60,298 bases of DNA. It comes from a virus. The notes beneath the pieces were generated by a model. The model ran no database searches and was not told where the DNA came from. It saw only the letters and a program-made list of their open reading frames with translations. A program made the position numbers and the translations under genes. Positions 23,313-32,415 of the stretch are shown here, piece after piece. The stretch spans positions 1-60,298 of IMG/VR virus record IMGVR_UViG_3300042549_007471. One strand, 5' to 3'. Position 1 is the stretch's first letter; each line of letters begins with the position of its first letter.

Positions 23313-25046
23313 ATGGCAAGACTAGGGATATTTACTGGAACTACACCGAATGATGGTACTGGAGATACTTTGTCTCAAGGTGCAGTAAAGGTTAATAGTA
23401 ATTTTCAAGAAATTTATACAGCAATTGGTGATGGGACAAATATCACAAATACAATTTCTTTTGCAACTACTTCAACTAATGTAATTGGGGGAATTGCCTC
23501 AGTAACAAGTTTAAATGTTTCTGATGGTATTTCCACTGTTGGTTTTTTGACCGCAAATAACATCAATGTTGTCGGAATCATAACTGCTTCAAGTTTTATA
23601 GGCAACTTAACAGGTACAGCAACTACGGCTAATAATGTAAGTTCTATTATTAACGTAGATACCACTGGTATTATAACTGCTTCAAGTTTTGTGGGTAACT
23701 TAACTGGAACAGCAACTACAGCAACTACAGCAGTTGGTTTAAGTACAACTTCAAGCATTAATACTACTGGTATTATAACTGCTTCAAGTTTTGTAGGTAA
23801 CTTAACTGGAACAGCAACTACAGCAACTACAGCAGTTGGTTTAGGTACAACTTCAAGCATTAATACTACAGGAATTATAACTGCTTCAAGTTTTGTAGGT
23901 AACTTAACTGGTACAGCATCTACAGCAGTTGGTTTAGGTACAACTTCAAGCATTAATACTACAGGAATTATAACTGCTTCAAGTTTTGTAGGCAATTTGA
24001 CTGGGACAGCAACTACAGCAGTTGGTTTAGGTACAACTTCAAGCATTAATACTACAGGAATTATAACTGCTTCAAGTTTTGTAGGTAACTTAACTGGTAC
24101 AGCATCTACAGCAGTTGGTTTAGGTACAACTTCAAGCATTAATACTACAGGAATTATAACTGCTTCAAGTTTTATAATTACTCAATCATCAACAATAGAT
24201 GGTTCGTTGTTAATTGGAACAAGCACACTTTCACTTTCTGGGTTTTCCAGTACATTTACTGTAGTTGGGTCTAACTCTTTTACTGTGCCAATAGGAGTTT
24301 CTAAAATTTCAGCAATAGTAATTGCTGGAGGAGGAGGTGGTGGAGCAGGTCAAGGTGGGAATGGAGGATCTGGTGGTGGAGGAGGAGGACTGAGATATAT
24401 TAATGACTATCCAGTTACTCCAGGTCAAGTATTAAACATTACTGTAGGAAATGGTGGAAATGGTGGAAATGGTGGAAATGGAAATTCTGGTGGGACTTCC
24501 GAAATTACTGGAATTGTGACTGCTTATGGTGGAAGTGGTGGAACAAATAGTACTGGAGGTTCTGCTTCCGGTGGTTCTGGAAGTACGATTGGTGGAAATA
24601 TAGGAGGAGGTAATGGCGGTAATGGTGGAGGTGGTACATTGACCTCTGGTGGAGGAGGAGGAGGAGCAGGAGGATACATAGGAAATGGAGGAAATGGTTC
24701 ATCAGCAACTGGAGGTAATGGTTCTGGAGGTGCAGGAGCAGGTGGTGGAGGACTTGGTTCTGGTGGTGGTGGAGTGGGATTATTGGGATTATCACAAAAT
24801 GGAACAGGTGCATTAAATTCTGGAGGAACAAGTGGTTCTGGTGGTTCTGATGGAACAACAGGAACAGATGGTAGTAATGGAAGTCCAGGGGGGAATTATG
24901 GTGCAGGTGGTGGAGGAGGAGAAAATGGAAGTTCTACTCTTGGAGGAAATGGAGCTCAAGGTGCAGTAAGAATTTTGTGGTCTCCAAGTTCTAAGTTCTC
25001 AAGACTATTCCCAACAAATCAAGTTGGAAACAATATAAATCAATAA
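23313..25046 (+). CDS. tail-fibre/adhesin protein with tandem repeats and polyglycine domain (577 aa)
   Basis: The first 45 residues (FTGTTPNDGTGDTLSQGAVK, VNSNFQEIY) are a cyanophage fibre attachment module. Residues about 87-285 hold seven copies of a 31-34 residue repeat around GIITASSFVGNLTGTA. Residues about 330-550 are glycine-rich (runs such as GGGGGGAGGQGGNGG), resembling the polyglycine helices of T4-type gp38 adhesins, which bind host receptors. The C-terminus GAVRILWSPSSKFSRLFP is conserved-looking. Probably a virion surface fibre or tip adhesin that decides host range. Confidence 0.75.
   Translation: MARLGIFTGTTPNDGTGDTLSQGAVKVNSNFQEIYTAIGDGTNITNTISFATTSTNVIGGIASVTSLNVSDGISTVGFLTANNINVVGIITASSFIGNLTGTATTANNVSSIINVDTTGIITASSFVGNLTGTATTATTAVGLSTTSSINTTGIITASSFVGNLTGTATTATTAVGLGTTSSINTTGIITASSFVGNLTGTASTAVGLGTTSSINTTGIITASSFVGNLTGTATTAVGLGTTSSINTTGIITASSFVGNLTGTASTAVGLGTTSSINTTGIITASSFIITQSSTIDGSLLIGTSTLSLSGFSSTFTVVGSNSFTVPIGVSKISAIVIAGGGGGGAGQGGNGGSGGGGGGLRYINDYPVTPGQVLNITVGNGGNGGNGGNGNSGGTSEITGIVTAYGGSGGTNSTGGSASGGSGSTIGGNIGGGNGGNGGGGTLTSGGGGGGAGGYIGNGGNGSSATGGNGSGGAGAGGGGLGSGGGGVGLLGLSQNGTGALNSGGTSGSGGSDGTTGTDGSNGSPGGNYGAGGGGGENGSSTLGGNGAQGAVRILWSPSSKFSRLFPTNQVGNNINQ
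23573..24175 (+). repeat. 93/102-bp coding tandem repeats in fibre gene
   Basis: Seven units begin near 23573, 23668, 23769, 23871, 23964, 24057 and 24150, with steps of about 95, 101, 102, 93, 93 and 93 bases. The 9-base difference is the presence or absence of ACAGCAACT (Thr-Ala-Thr). The last units are almost identical at the DNA level, so copy number could change by recombination. Confidence 0.85.
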
Positions 25047-25061
25047 AGGCATTAAAGAAAA

Positions 25062-25736
25062 ATGGCAAACAACACAGGAGTATTTTTTAATATAAATGAC
25101 AATGACGGAATACCTTTAGTTGGTGTTTCCACTGATGGTAGGGTTTTGATTAATCATCTTTATGGAAACTGTTTGATTGGTTCTACATCAGTGACTGGAA
25201 CCTCATCACAACCACTTCAAGTCACTGGTGGTGTTTATGTTTCTGGTTCTGTTGGTATTGGAACTACAAATCCAAAAGCAGCACTTGATGTTGGTATAGG
25301 AAGTGTTTATGTTTCTAATGGTGATATTCATATAAATGGATCATCATTTATATTTAACACAAGAGATGCATTTGGTGGATTTTTTACTAATGGTGGAACT
25401 GATGGACTTGGATTTCTTAATATTTTATCTCCTGGTGGTATTACTGGATTTAATGTAAAACCACCAAGTGGATCTGCAGGTTCATTTGGAGCACCAGATA
25501 CTGCAGATATGTACAACACTCTAAGTACTAGACACGATGGAACACAAGGTATAACAGATTTTAAAGGTCTTGTTGGTATAGGAACCACAGCACCAACATC
25601 AAAACTTCACGTTCAAGGTGATGCTAGAGTTGGAATTGATACTTCATCTGGCGTAATTCTTACTGCTGAAAATGGAACAAAATATAGACTAATAGTAAGC
25701 AATACAGGAGTTTTAAGTACAGTTTCAGTTCCATAA
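25062..25736 (+). CDS. tail-fibre-like protein (224 aa)
   Basis: It contains two copies of the fibre motif VGIGTTxPxxxLxVxG (VGIGTTNPKAALDVG and VGIGTTAPTSKLHVQG), found in phage fibres and trimeric beta-structured shafts. The ending ENGTKYRLIVSNTGVLSTVS is a common cyanophage fibre C-terminus. It follows the adhesin gene by 15 bases and is probably its partner in a fibre. No intramolecular chaperone domain is present. Confidence 0.7.
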   Translation: MANNTGVFFNINDNDGIPLVGVSTDGRVLINHLYGNCLIGSTSVTGTSSQPLQVTGGVYVSGSVGIGTTNPKAALDVGIGSVYVSNGDIHINGSSFIFNTRDAFGGFFTNGGTDGLGFLNILSPGGITGFNVKPPSGSAGSFGAPDTADMYNTLSTRHDGTQGITDFKGLVGIGTTAPTSKLHVQGDARVGIDTSSGVILTAENGTKYRLIVSNTGVLSTVSVP

Positions 25737-25757
25737 ATCATTGACTTTTCAATACCC

Positions 25758-25765
25758 AATAAATA
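25758..25765 (+). promoter_or_regulatory. late-promoter-like box (AATAAATA)
   Basis: One mismatch from TATAAATA in the 59-base gap before the gene at 25796. Weak evidence, because the region is AT-rich. Confidence 0.35.
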
Positions 25766-25795
25766 TAAGAATAAAAGAGTAGTTTTTTTGTAATA

Positions 25796-28700
25796 ATGCG
25801 AACAGTTCCAGGGTCAGGTGCAATATTATTTCCAATTTTTGATGGAGATAAATATTCTGTATCAAAAATTGAAGTGATTGATGGTGGAGCAGGATATGCA
25901 TCAACCGATCCTCCAAAAATTGAAATTGAAAATACCACAACTCCAACAATTGAAGGAGTATTCTATCCAATAATTGATCACCCAAGTAATGGTTCAATTG
26001 TTTCGGTTTTAATTGTAAATCCAGGTGAAGGTTATTTTCCAGTTACAAATACACTTGGTGAAAAAATTGGAATTGGAACCACGTCTTTAGTGGAGCCACA
26101 ATTTGTAACTAAAGAATACGGTGCTGGAATTATAATGGGAGTGAGTGGTGGTATTGGAAGTGCAATATTTGAGAATGGATATAATGTAGCAATCAGTACT
26201 ACAATTACTGGTGTATCAACTCTAATACCAAATGCATTAAGTCGCATTTATGGATTTGGTAATCCAATTCCATCAACAACAAATGGAATTGGAACGGATG
26301 CAAAATTTGAAGTTTGGATTACATATGATGGAACACCAGCAGGAAATCCAATTTCAACTTCAATTATTCTCAAAGATGGTGGAAGAGGATATAGAGTAGC
26401 AGATACAGTTTCAATTGCTGGAACTTATCTTGGAGGAGAAAATCCAACTCACACATTATCATTCAATGTTTCTAAAGTTTCAAGTACAGCAATCGTATCA
26501 GCAGCAAATGCATCATATACTGGTGTTGCTGGTACTACAATAGTTGGTGTTGGTTCTGGGGCAACATTCAATATATCAAGAGATTCTACTGGGAAAATTA
26601 GTTCAGTAACTGTTGCAAATGGTGGGAGAAATTATTCAATAGGAGTTGTTGGTGTTGGAACTACAAGCACATCATCAACTCCTACAGATATAATAAGTAT
26701 TGCCGGAACACATATTGGTGGTTCTACACCAGCAGATAATTTATTTGTTTCACCAACACTTTTGGGAACAGATATACTCCCTGACATTTTGTATATAGAC
26801 AAACTAAATGATGACCAATTTAAAGTTTCTGGACTTTCTACAGCATCAGAACTTGATATAAGTCAATTGGGTGTAGGGACACATTCATTTGCATTTGATA
26901 ATCCAAATGCAAGTTCTTTAATTGCAATTGATAATATTATTCAAACTCCATTATACAGAAAAAATCTTACTTTTTCTTTATCATCTGGAGTTGGATTAGG
27001 AAATACAATATATGTGACTTCAGGTATTTCTTCACTAACTTCTTTAGATGTTTTGAAAATTGATTCTGAATATATGAATGTCAGAGCAGTTGGAATTGAT
27101 TCAACAAATGACATTATTGTAGAAAGAGGTCAATATGGAAGTGAAATAAGAGCACACACTTCATCATCCACGATTAAAGTTTATAGAGGTGACTATAACA
27201 TTGAAAAGGGAAAAATTTATTTTTCAACTCCTCCTTATGGAAAAATAGGACAAGAAGGTTTGAAAGTTAGTTCAAATTTTCAAGGAAGATATTTTAGTAG
27301 AAGATTTGACCCAGGAAACACCACTGACAAAAATTTAGTTATTGATGACATTTCTTTAGATTTTACGGGAAAAGCAGAAAATTTAGGAATAAGAACAGGC
27401 ACTTTAAATTATGATAGTCAAGATAGTATATCAGGAATAGACACTACTAGTTTGGAGATTGGTGATACATTAAATTTAGAGTATTCTACTCCTTTTTTAA
27501 TAAATTTAAATACAGTTATAAATTCAATTGGAATTGGAAGTATTGGAATTTCTCCAAATCATAATGTTTATGTGGGAATAGCAACTACCACATTTAATAT
27601 CAGAAGACTTAATTTTTCTTTGAAAACCGATAATGAAATAATATCTGGAATTTACACAAATACTAATAGTTCTACTGATATAAACAACAATCCAATTATT
27701 TTAATAAACAACATCCCCCAAGTAGCAGAAAAAGATTTTAAAATAGATACACCAGGCAACAATACGATCAAATTCATCAGTGGAGTTCCAAATGCTGGAA
27801 GAATAGTTAGAGTTGCAATTACTACTGGTTTTGGTTATCAACCCCTTGTAGGTGCCTCTGCAACGGTTTCTGTTTCTTCTGCTGGCACAATATCAAGTAT
27901 TTCTTTAACTGGGGCAGGAAGTGGTTATAGAACTGCTCCTGTGATTAGTATTGCTTCAACAGTTGGATCTGGTGCTACGATTACTGCGACAATCGGTACT
28001 GGAGGAACGGTAACTTCTCTGAGCATAGTAAATGCAGGAACTGGTTATACTACAAATATACTTCCACAAATAAACATACCAATTCCACCAAACTATAGTG
28101 ATTTGAGTACAACTTATGCAGGAATTTCAACAGGAAGTGGAGAAGGGGCAAAAGTATCAGTAATTGTTGGAAATGGTTCCAGTGTAACTGGTTTTACTTT
28201 AGAAGATCCAGGAAGTGGTTATAAAGTTGGTGAAATTTTAGTTGTTCCAGGAATTACAACCAATCCAACTGTTGGTGCTGGTTTTAGTGAATTTAGAATT
28301 ACTATTGAAGAAACATTTACTGATAAATTTGGAGGGTTTTATCCTGGCCAATTTATTAAATTTGATGATCCATCAAAATATTTTACAGGAACAAAGAGAA
28401 AATTTGATTTGCTGATAGATAAAGAATCAATTTCATTAAAAACAAGTCCATTATCAGATTTAAAAGTTGAGAATAATTTCTTTGTGTTTATTAACGATAT
28501 TATACAAGTTCCAAATTTATCTTATAAAATAGTTGGTTCCAGAATAATCTTTACAGAAGCACCAAAAAAAGACTCAAAATGTTTAATTTTATTCTATAGA
28601 GGTTCAGATTTAGACGTAGACCAAGTTGACCCACCAAAAACATTAAAAGAAGGAGATATAATTCAAATACAACAAAACAAATTTGAACTGACACAAAGAG

Positions 28701-30808
28701 AACAATTTGAAAGAGTAATTAAAAAGATTATTTCTTCAGATCAGTTTGATACTTTTACTTATGATAGTTTGGGAATAAATACTGATCCAAAAAAATCAAG
28801 ACCATTAAAATGGACAAAACAAACAAAAGATAGAATTATTAATGGGGTCTTATATTCTAAACAACGACCAGATTTAAAATCAAGGGTAACTCCAAAAACT
28901 CAAATAATTAAATCAGTATCAAAAACAGATACAAAAATTTATGTAAATAATGCATTTCCTTTATTTTCTATAGATGAAAATTTAAATTTAAAAGAAGAAC
29001 TAAGAGATGTTGTATTGATATCAAATAAAGATTTTACAATTTCCACTGGTACGGCTGTAGTATCAGCAGCATCAACGATTTCTGGTGTCTCAATTACTAG
29101 TGGTGGTTCTGGATATGAACCTTCAAGTCAACCAGATATTTCTATATCTTCGGCATTTATAGTTAAAAAAGATCCAATTTATAATTGGCAAAAAACTACT
29201 GGAATAAACACTTCTTTTAGTTTTAATTCAGTCATTTATGGAAATAAATTTGTTGCTATTGGAAGCAGTAGTCTATTGGGAATTAGTGAAGATGGCAAAT
29301 TGTGGACCACTTCTAATGTTGGATTTGGCACAACAGTATCATTTAACTCAATATCTTTTGCATCAACTTCAAATACTTATGTTGCTGTAGGGAATACTGG
29401 AAAAATTATCAAATCTGTTGGATTGTCTTCTTGGACTGAATATAATTTGGTACAAAGAATATTTTCAGATTCCAGTAATGTTGATTTAAATGATGAGATT
29501 GAGACAGAAAAAAGTTTGTTTAATGGTGAGTTTAATGATATTTCATACTCATCAACAAAAGATACTTTTGTTGCAGTTGGATCTACGTATATTTTTTCTT
29601 CTGTTGGGACTGCTTCCACTCAATTTATAAAAAATAACTTTAATACAGAAAATAATTTAAACAGTATAAGTAATAATAATTCATTATTTGTTACAGTTGG
29701 AGATAATGGTAGAATTTCTTACTCAATAACTGAAAATGTTTGGAAATCTATTACTAAATTTACTAATGAAAATTTAAATAAGGTTATTTGGGATGGTTCT
29801 AAATTTATAGTTGTTGGAAATAATTCAACTATAGCAACATCTGAGACTGGCATAAATTGGTCTTTGATTCAAAATTTAAATATTTCTACAAATATTAAGA
29901 ACATTAAATATTTTGATGGAATTTACGTTATTTTAGATACTAATGGTGACTTGTACTATTCATTAAATCTTTCTTATTGGGAGAAGAGAACAACAAACCA
30001 AAATAATCCGATTAAAGATATAGTTTATATACCAAATCTAAATTCCAATTCCATAACTATTGTTGTTGGGGTTGCAGGAACAGTAATGTATGCTAATCCA
30101 TCATATAATAGAGCAACTGCAACTTCAACTACAACGAATGACTCTGTTTCATCAGTCACTATAACAAATGGTGGTTTTGGGTACTCTCAAACTACAGCAC
30201 CACCTGTTATTTTTGAAAGCATTAAACCAAATAAAGAAAAAATTATTTCAATAAAAGCAAAAGGTGATTTTGGTAAGATTGTTGGAATCAACACTATAGG
30301 AATTGGACAATCATCACTTGAATTTATTTTAGAATCAGAAAATTATAACAATAGTCTTTTAGGTATTGGTTATTCTTCCCTCAATGTATTTGGAATTAAT
30401 CGTAGTCAGTTAAATGTTGGTGATTATTTTGTAATTTTTGATAGTAATGTAATAACTGGTTATGCTCTTACTGGAATTACAACATCAACTGGAATAATTG
30501 TTGGTTCTTCTGGTGTTTCCACAAACACTATTGATGGATTATATAGAGTAGAAAACGTAATTTCTAATACCAATACTGGTATTGTGACTGTTAGGTGTGA
30601 TTTTATTGTAGTTCCTGGTGGAGTGGATAAAGCAATCAGTACAGGAATTAATACTACTGGATTCTATGGAAGATATACTTGGGGTCAAATATATGATTAT
30701 CAAAATAGAGCAAGAGAAAATCCAAAACAATTTGATGCAAATACCAGAAACGGATTGATTGGATTATCAACTGCACCAGAAGTTTATAGAACTCGTGGTT
30801 TAATTTAG
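25796..30808 (+). CDS. large baseplate-associated protein with beta-propeller-like repeats (1670 aa)
   Basis: Residues 1-420 and 670-860 are full of GxGYxxxPxV-type beta repeats (EVIDGGAGYASTDPPKIEIE). Around residues 500-545 is a block (GRYFSRRFDPGNTTDKNLVI, then DDISLDFTG) shared in style with gp7. Residues about 1122-1430 contain five or six FVAVGxxGxIxxSxxxxxW units, typical of beta-propellers with Asp-box-like turns. Its position between gp7 and gp8 and the shared modules suggest a virion baseplate or fibre-anchor protein. T4 gp7 also contains a propeller, so the two proteins here may share the role of T4 gp7. ATG 25796 has no clear ribosome binding site. Confidence 0.65.
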   Translation: MRTVPGSGAILFPIFDGDKYSVSKIEVIDGGAGYASTDPPKIEIENTTTPTIEGVFYPIIDHPSNGSIVSVLIVNPGEGYFPVTNTLGEKIGIGTTSLVEPQFVTKEYGAGIIMGVSGGIGSAIFENGYNVAISTTITGVSTLIPNALSRIYGFGNPIPSTTNGIGTDAKFEVWITYDGTPAGNPISTSIILKDGGRGYRVADTVSIAGTYLGGENPTHTLSFNVSKVSSTAIVSAANASYTGVAGTTIVGVGSGATFNISRDSTGKISSVTVANGGRNYSIGVVGVGTTSTSSTPTDIISIAGTHIGGSTPADNLFVSPTLLGTDILPDILYIDKLNDDQFKVSGLSTASELDISQLGVGTHSFAFDNPNASSLIAIDNIIQTPLYRKNLTFSLSSGVGLGNTIYVTSGISSLTSLDVLKIDSEYMNVRAVGIDSTNDIIVERGQYGSEIRAHTSSSTIKVYRGDYNIEKGKIYFSTPPYGKIGQEGLKVSSNFQGRYFSRRFDPGNTTDKNLVIDDISLDFTGKAENLGIRTGTLNYDSQDSISGIDTTSLEIGDTLNLEYSTPFLINLNTVINSIGIGSIGISPNHNVYVGIATTTFNIRRLNFSLKTDNEIISGIYTNTNSSTDINNNPIILINNIPQVAEKDFKIDTPGNNTIKFISGVPNAGRIVRVAITTGFGYQPLVGASATVSVSSAGTISSISLTGAGSGYRTAPVISIASTVGSGATITATIGTGGTVTSLSIVNAGTGYTTNILPQINIPIPPNYSDLSTTYAGISTGSGEGAKVSVIVGNGSSVTGFTLEDPGSGYKVGEILVVPGITTNPTVGAGFSEFRITIEETFTDKFGGFYPGQFIKFDDPSKYFTGTKRKFDLLIDKESISLKTSPLSDLKVENNFFVFINDIIQVPNLSYKIVGSRIIFTEAPKKDSKCLILFYRGSDLDVDQVDPPKTLKEGDIIQIQQNKFELTQREQFERVIKKIISSDQFDTFTYDSLGINTDPKKSRPLKWTKQTKDRIINGVLYSKQRPDLKSRVTPKTQIIKSVSKTDTKIYVNNAFPLFSIDENLNLKEELRDVVLISNKDFTISTGTAVVSAASTISGVSITSGGSGYEPSSQPDISISSAFIVKKDPIYNWQKTTGINTSFSFNSVIYGNKFVAIGSSSLLGISEDGKLWTTSNVGFGTTVSFNSISFASTSNTYVAVGNTGKIIKSVGLSSWTEYNLVQRIFSDSSNVDLNDEIETEKSLFNGEFNDISYSSTKDTFVAVGSTYIFSSVGTASTQFIKNNFNTENNLNSISNNNSLFVTVGDNGRISYSITENVWKSITKFTNENLNKVIWDGSKFIVVGNNSTIATSETGINWSLIQNLNISTNIKNIKYFDGIYVILDTNGDLYYSLNLSYWEKRTTNQNNPIKDIVYIPNLNSNSITIVVGVAGTVMYANPSYNRATATSTTTNDSVSSVTITNGGFGYSQTTAPPVIFESIKPNKEKIISIKAKGDFGKIVGINTIGIGQSSLEFILESENYNNSLLGIGYSSLNVFGINRSQLNVGDYFVIFDSNVITGYALTGITTSTGIIVGSSGVSTNTIDGLYRVENVISNTNTGIVTVRCDFIVVPGGVDKAISTGINTTGFYGRYTWGQIYDYQNRARENPKQFDANTRNGLIGLSTAPEVYRTRGLI

Positions 30809-30809
30809 A

Positions 30810-30817
30810 GATAAATA
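30810..30817 (+). promoter_or_regulatory. late-promoter-like box (GATAAATA)
   Basis: One mismatch from TATAAATA, 22 bases before the gp8 start at 30839, which is a usual distance for T4-type late promoters. Confidence 0.5.
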
Positions 30818-30838
30818 AAAAAAAGTATTTTTCATAAA

Positions 30839-32410
30839 ATGCCTGCGATTATATCTGACCAATTTAGAGTTATGAATGCTGAGACTTTTACTAAAAGTCT
30901 TATTGCAGTTGGAAACACCAGCAATACATATTATACCTTCATTGGACAACCAAATGCTCTAAATCCACAAGCAAATGGAATTGCCGAGTGGGGAGCAAAT
31001 CCCCCACCACCACTTGATGGTTTTGAAGAAGAAAATAAAATAAAAGAAACCATCATATCAATGAAAAAGGTGACTCAGAGTGATGTGAGAAGAATGATTA
31101 GAAAGGTTGTCTGGGAATCTGGTTCAAGCTATGAGATGTATAGGCACGATTATTCAATCTATAATTTATCACCAATTACAAACTCTTCTTCATTGTATGA
31201 TGCTAATTATTATGTAATTAATGAAGATTTGAGGGTTTATATTTGTTTACAAAATGGAGCAAATCCAGAAAATTCTAGAGGTAGGCCATCTGTAGATCAA
31301 CCAACTTTTGTTGATTTGGAACCAAGACCAGCAGGAACTAGTGGAGATGGATATATTTGGAAATATCTTTATACAATTAAACCATCAGAAATTGTAAAAT
31401 TTGATTCTATTGAGTTTATTCCAGTTCCAGAAGATTGGGGAACAGTCGGAGAGAGTATATCAACAAAAAATAATGCAATTGATGGAAAAATAGAAATCAT
31501 TAATATCAAAAATAGAGGTTCTGGGTATAGTCCAATTTCTCAAACTTTTACAAATATTCCTATTCTTGGAGATGGGACTGGAGGAAAGGCAACAATTACG
31601 GTAGATTCTTTTGGGAAAGTTTCTGATATTTTTGTGAGTGATGGTGGAACTGGATACACAAAAGGTATAATCAAATTTGAACCAGGAGCACCTTCAATAA
31701 CACAAAATTTAAGTAATACTGGAACAAATGCTACATTTGAAGTTATTGTTCCACCAAAAGGTGGTCACGGATATGATATTTATAGAGAGTTGGGTGCATA
31801 TAGGGCATTAGTTTATTCAAGATTTTCTACAGATTCTACAAATCCAGATACAATTATAGGAAATGATTTTGCTAGAATTGGAATTATAAAAAATCCAACT
31901 AAAAGTGGAAGTGCTGTAGAAAAATTAGAAACTGCCGAAGTAAGTGCGATGAAAGCATTGAAATTGACTGGTTCAGCAACTAGTACAACAACTTATGCAG
32001 TAGATTCAGTAATTACTCAACAAGTAAGTACTGGAGTTACTGCAATAGGTTTTGTTGCTGCTTGGGATAATGTCACAGGAGTTTTGAAATACTATCAACC
32101 TGTAGGACTAGCAACTGAGGGTGTTGGATATAACATAAATCAATTCACATCTTCTCCTGGTTCTGGTGGAAGTTTAACAATTGTTGGATCTTCAATGAAT
32201 GGTTCTTCATTAACAATTGATAGTGGATTTACTGGATTAAGTACAGTAATAAATAATACTACATACCAATTGGGAAGTTATTTTACGTCTGGCATTTCAT
32301 CGTCTGAATATAATAATAAATCCGGTGAAATTATATACATTGACAATAGATTCCCTGTACCAAGATCAAAAAGCCAAAAAGAAGATATTAAAATCGTCCT
32401 GGAGTTTTAA
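30839..32410 (+). CDS. 8: baseplate wedge protein gp8 (523 aa)
   Basis: gp8 is a dimeric wedge component of the T4-type baseplate. Conserved features: SDQFRVMNAETFTKS at the start, YVINEDLRVYICLQN, SGDGYIWKYLYTIKPSEIVK at about residues 163-182 (T4 has GDGYVWEYLFEIPP), and the end SGEIIYIDNRFPVPRSK, which aligns with T4 SGEMIYMENRPPI. It is longer than T4 gp8 (334 residues); the extra part includes GSGYSPISQ-type repeats at about residues 225-285. Confidence 0.88.
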   Translation: MPAIISDQFRVMNAETFTKSLIAVGNTSNTYYTFIGQPNALNPQANGIAEWGANPPPPLDGFEEENKIKETIISMKKVTQSDVRRMIRKVVWESGSSYEMYRHDYSIYNLSPITNSSSLYDANYYVINEDLRVYICLQNGANPENSRGRPSVDQPTFVDLEPRPAGTSGDGYIWKYLYTIKPSEIVKFDSIEFIPVPEDWGTVGESISTKNNAIDGKIEIINIKNRGSGYSPISQTFTNIPILGDGTGGKATITVDSFGKVSDIFVSDGGTGYTKGIIKFEPGAPSITQNLSNTGTNATFEVIVPPKGGHGYDIYRELGAYRALVYSRFSTDSTNPDTIIGNDFARIGIIKNPTKSGSAVEKLETAEVSAMKALKLTGSATSTTTYAVDSVITQQVSTGVTAIGFVAAWDNVTGVLKYYQPVGLATEGVGYNINQFTSSPGSGGSLTIVGSSMNGSSLTIDSGFTGLSTVINNTTYQLGSYFTSGISSSEYNNKSGEIIYIDNRFPVPRSKSQKEDIKIVLEF

Positions 32411-32415
32411 GTAAA

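Noticed and set aside
23414-24139. A 241-codon repetitive minus-strand frame
   Set aside because: It is a mirror of the fibre repeats; the repeats keep all frames open.
23573-24175. Evenly spaced repeats that could suggest a CRISPR array
   Set aside because: Repeats are coding, in frame, and the intervals are themselves repeats, not unique spacers.
24505-24858. A His/Leu-rich minus-strand frame
   Set aside because: Antisense of the glycine-codon repeats (GGN) gives NCC-type codons; no start signal.
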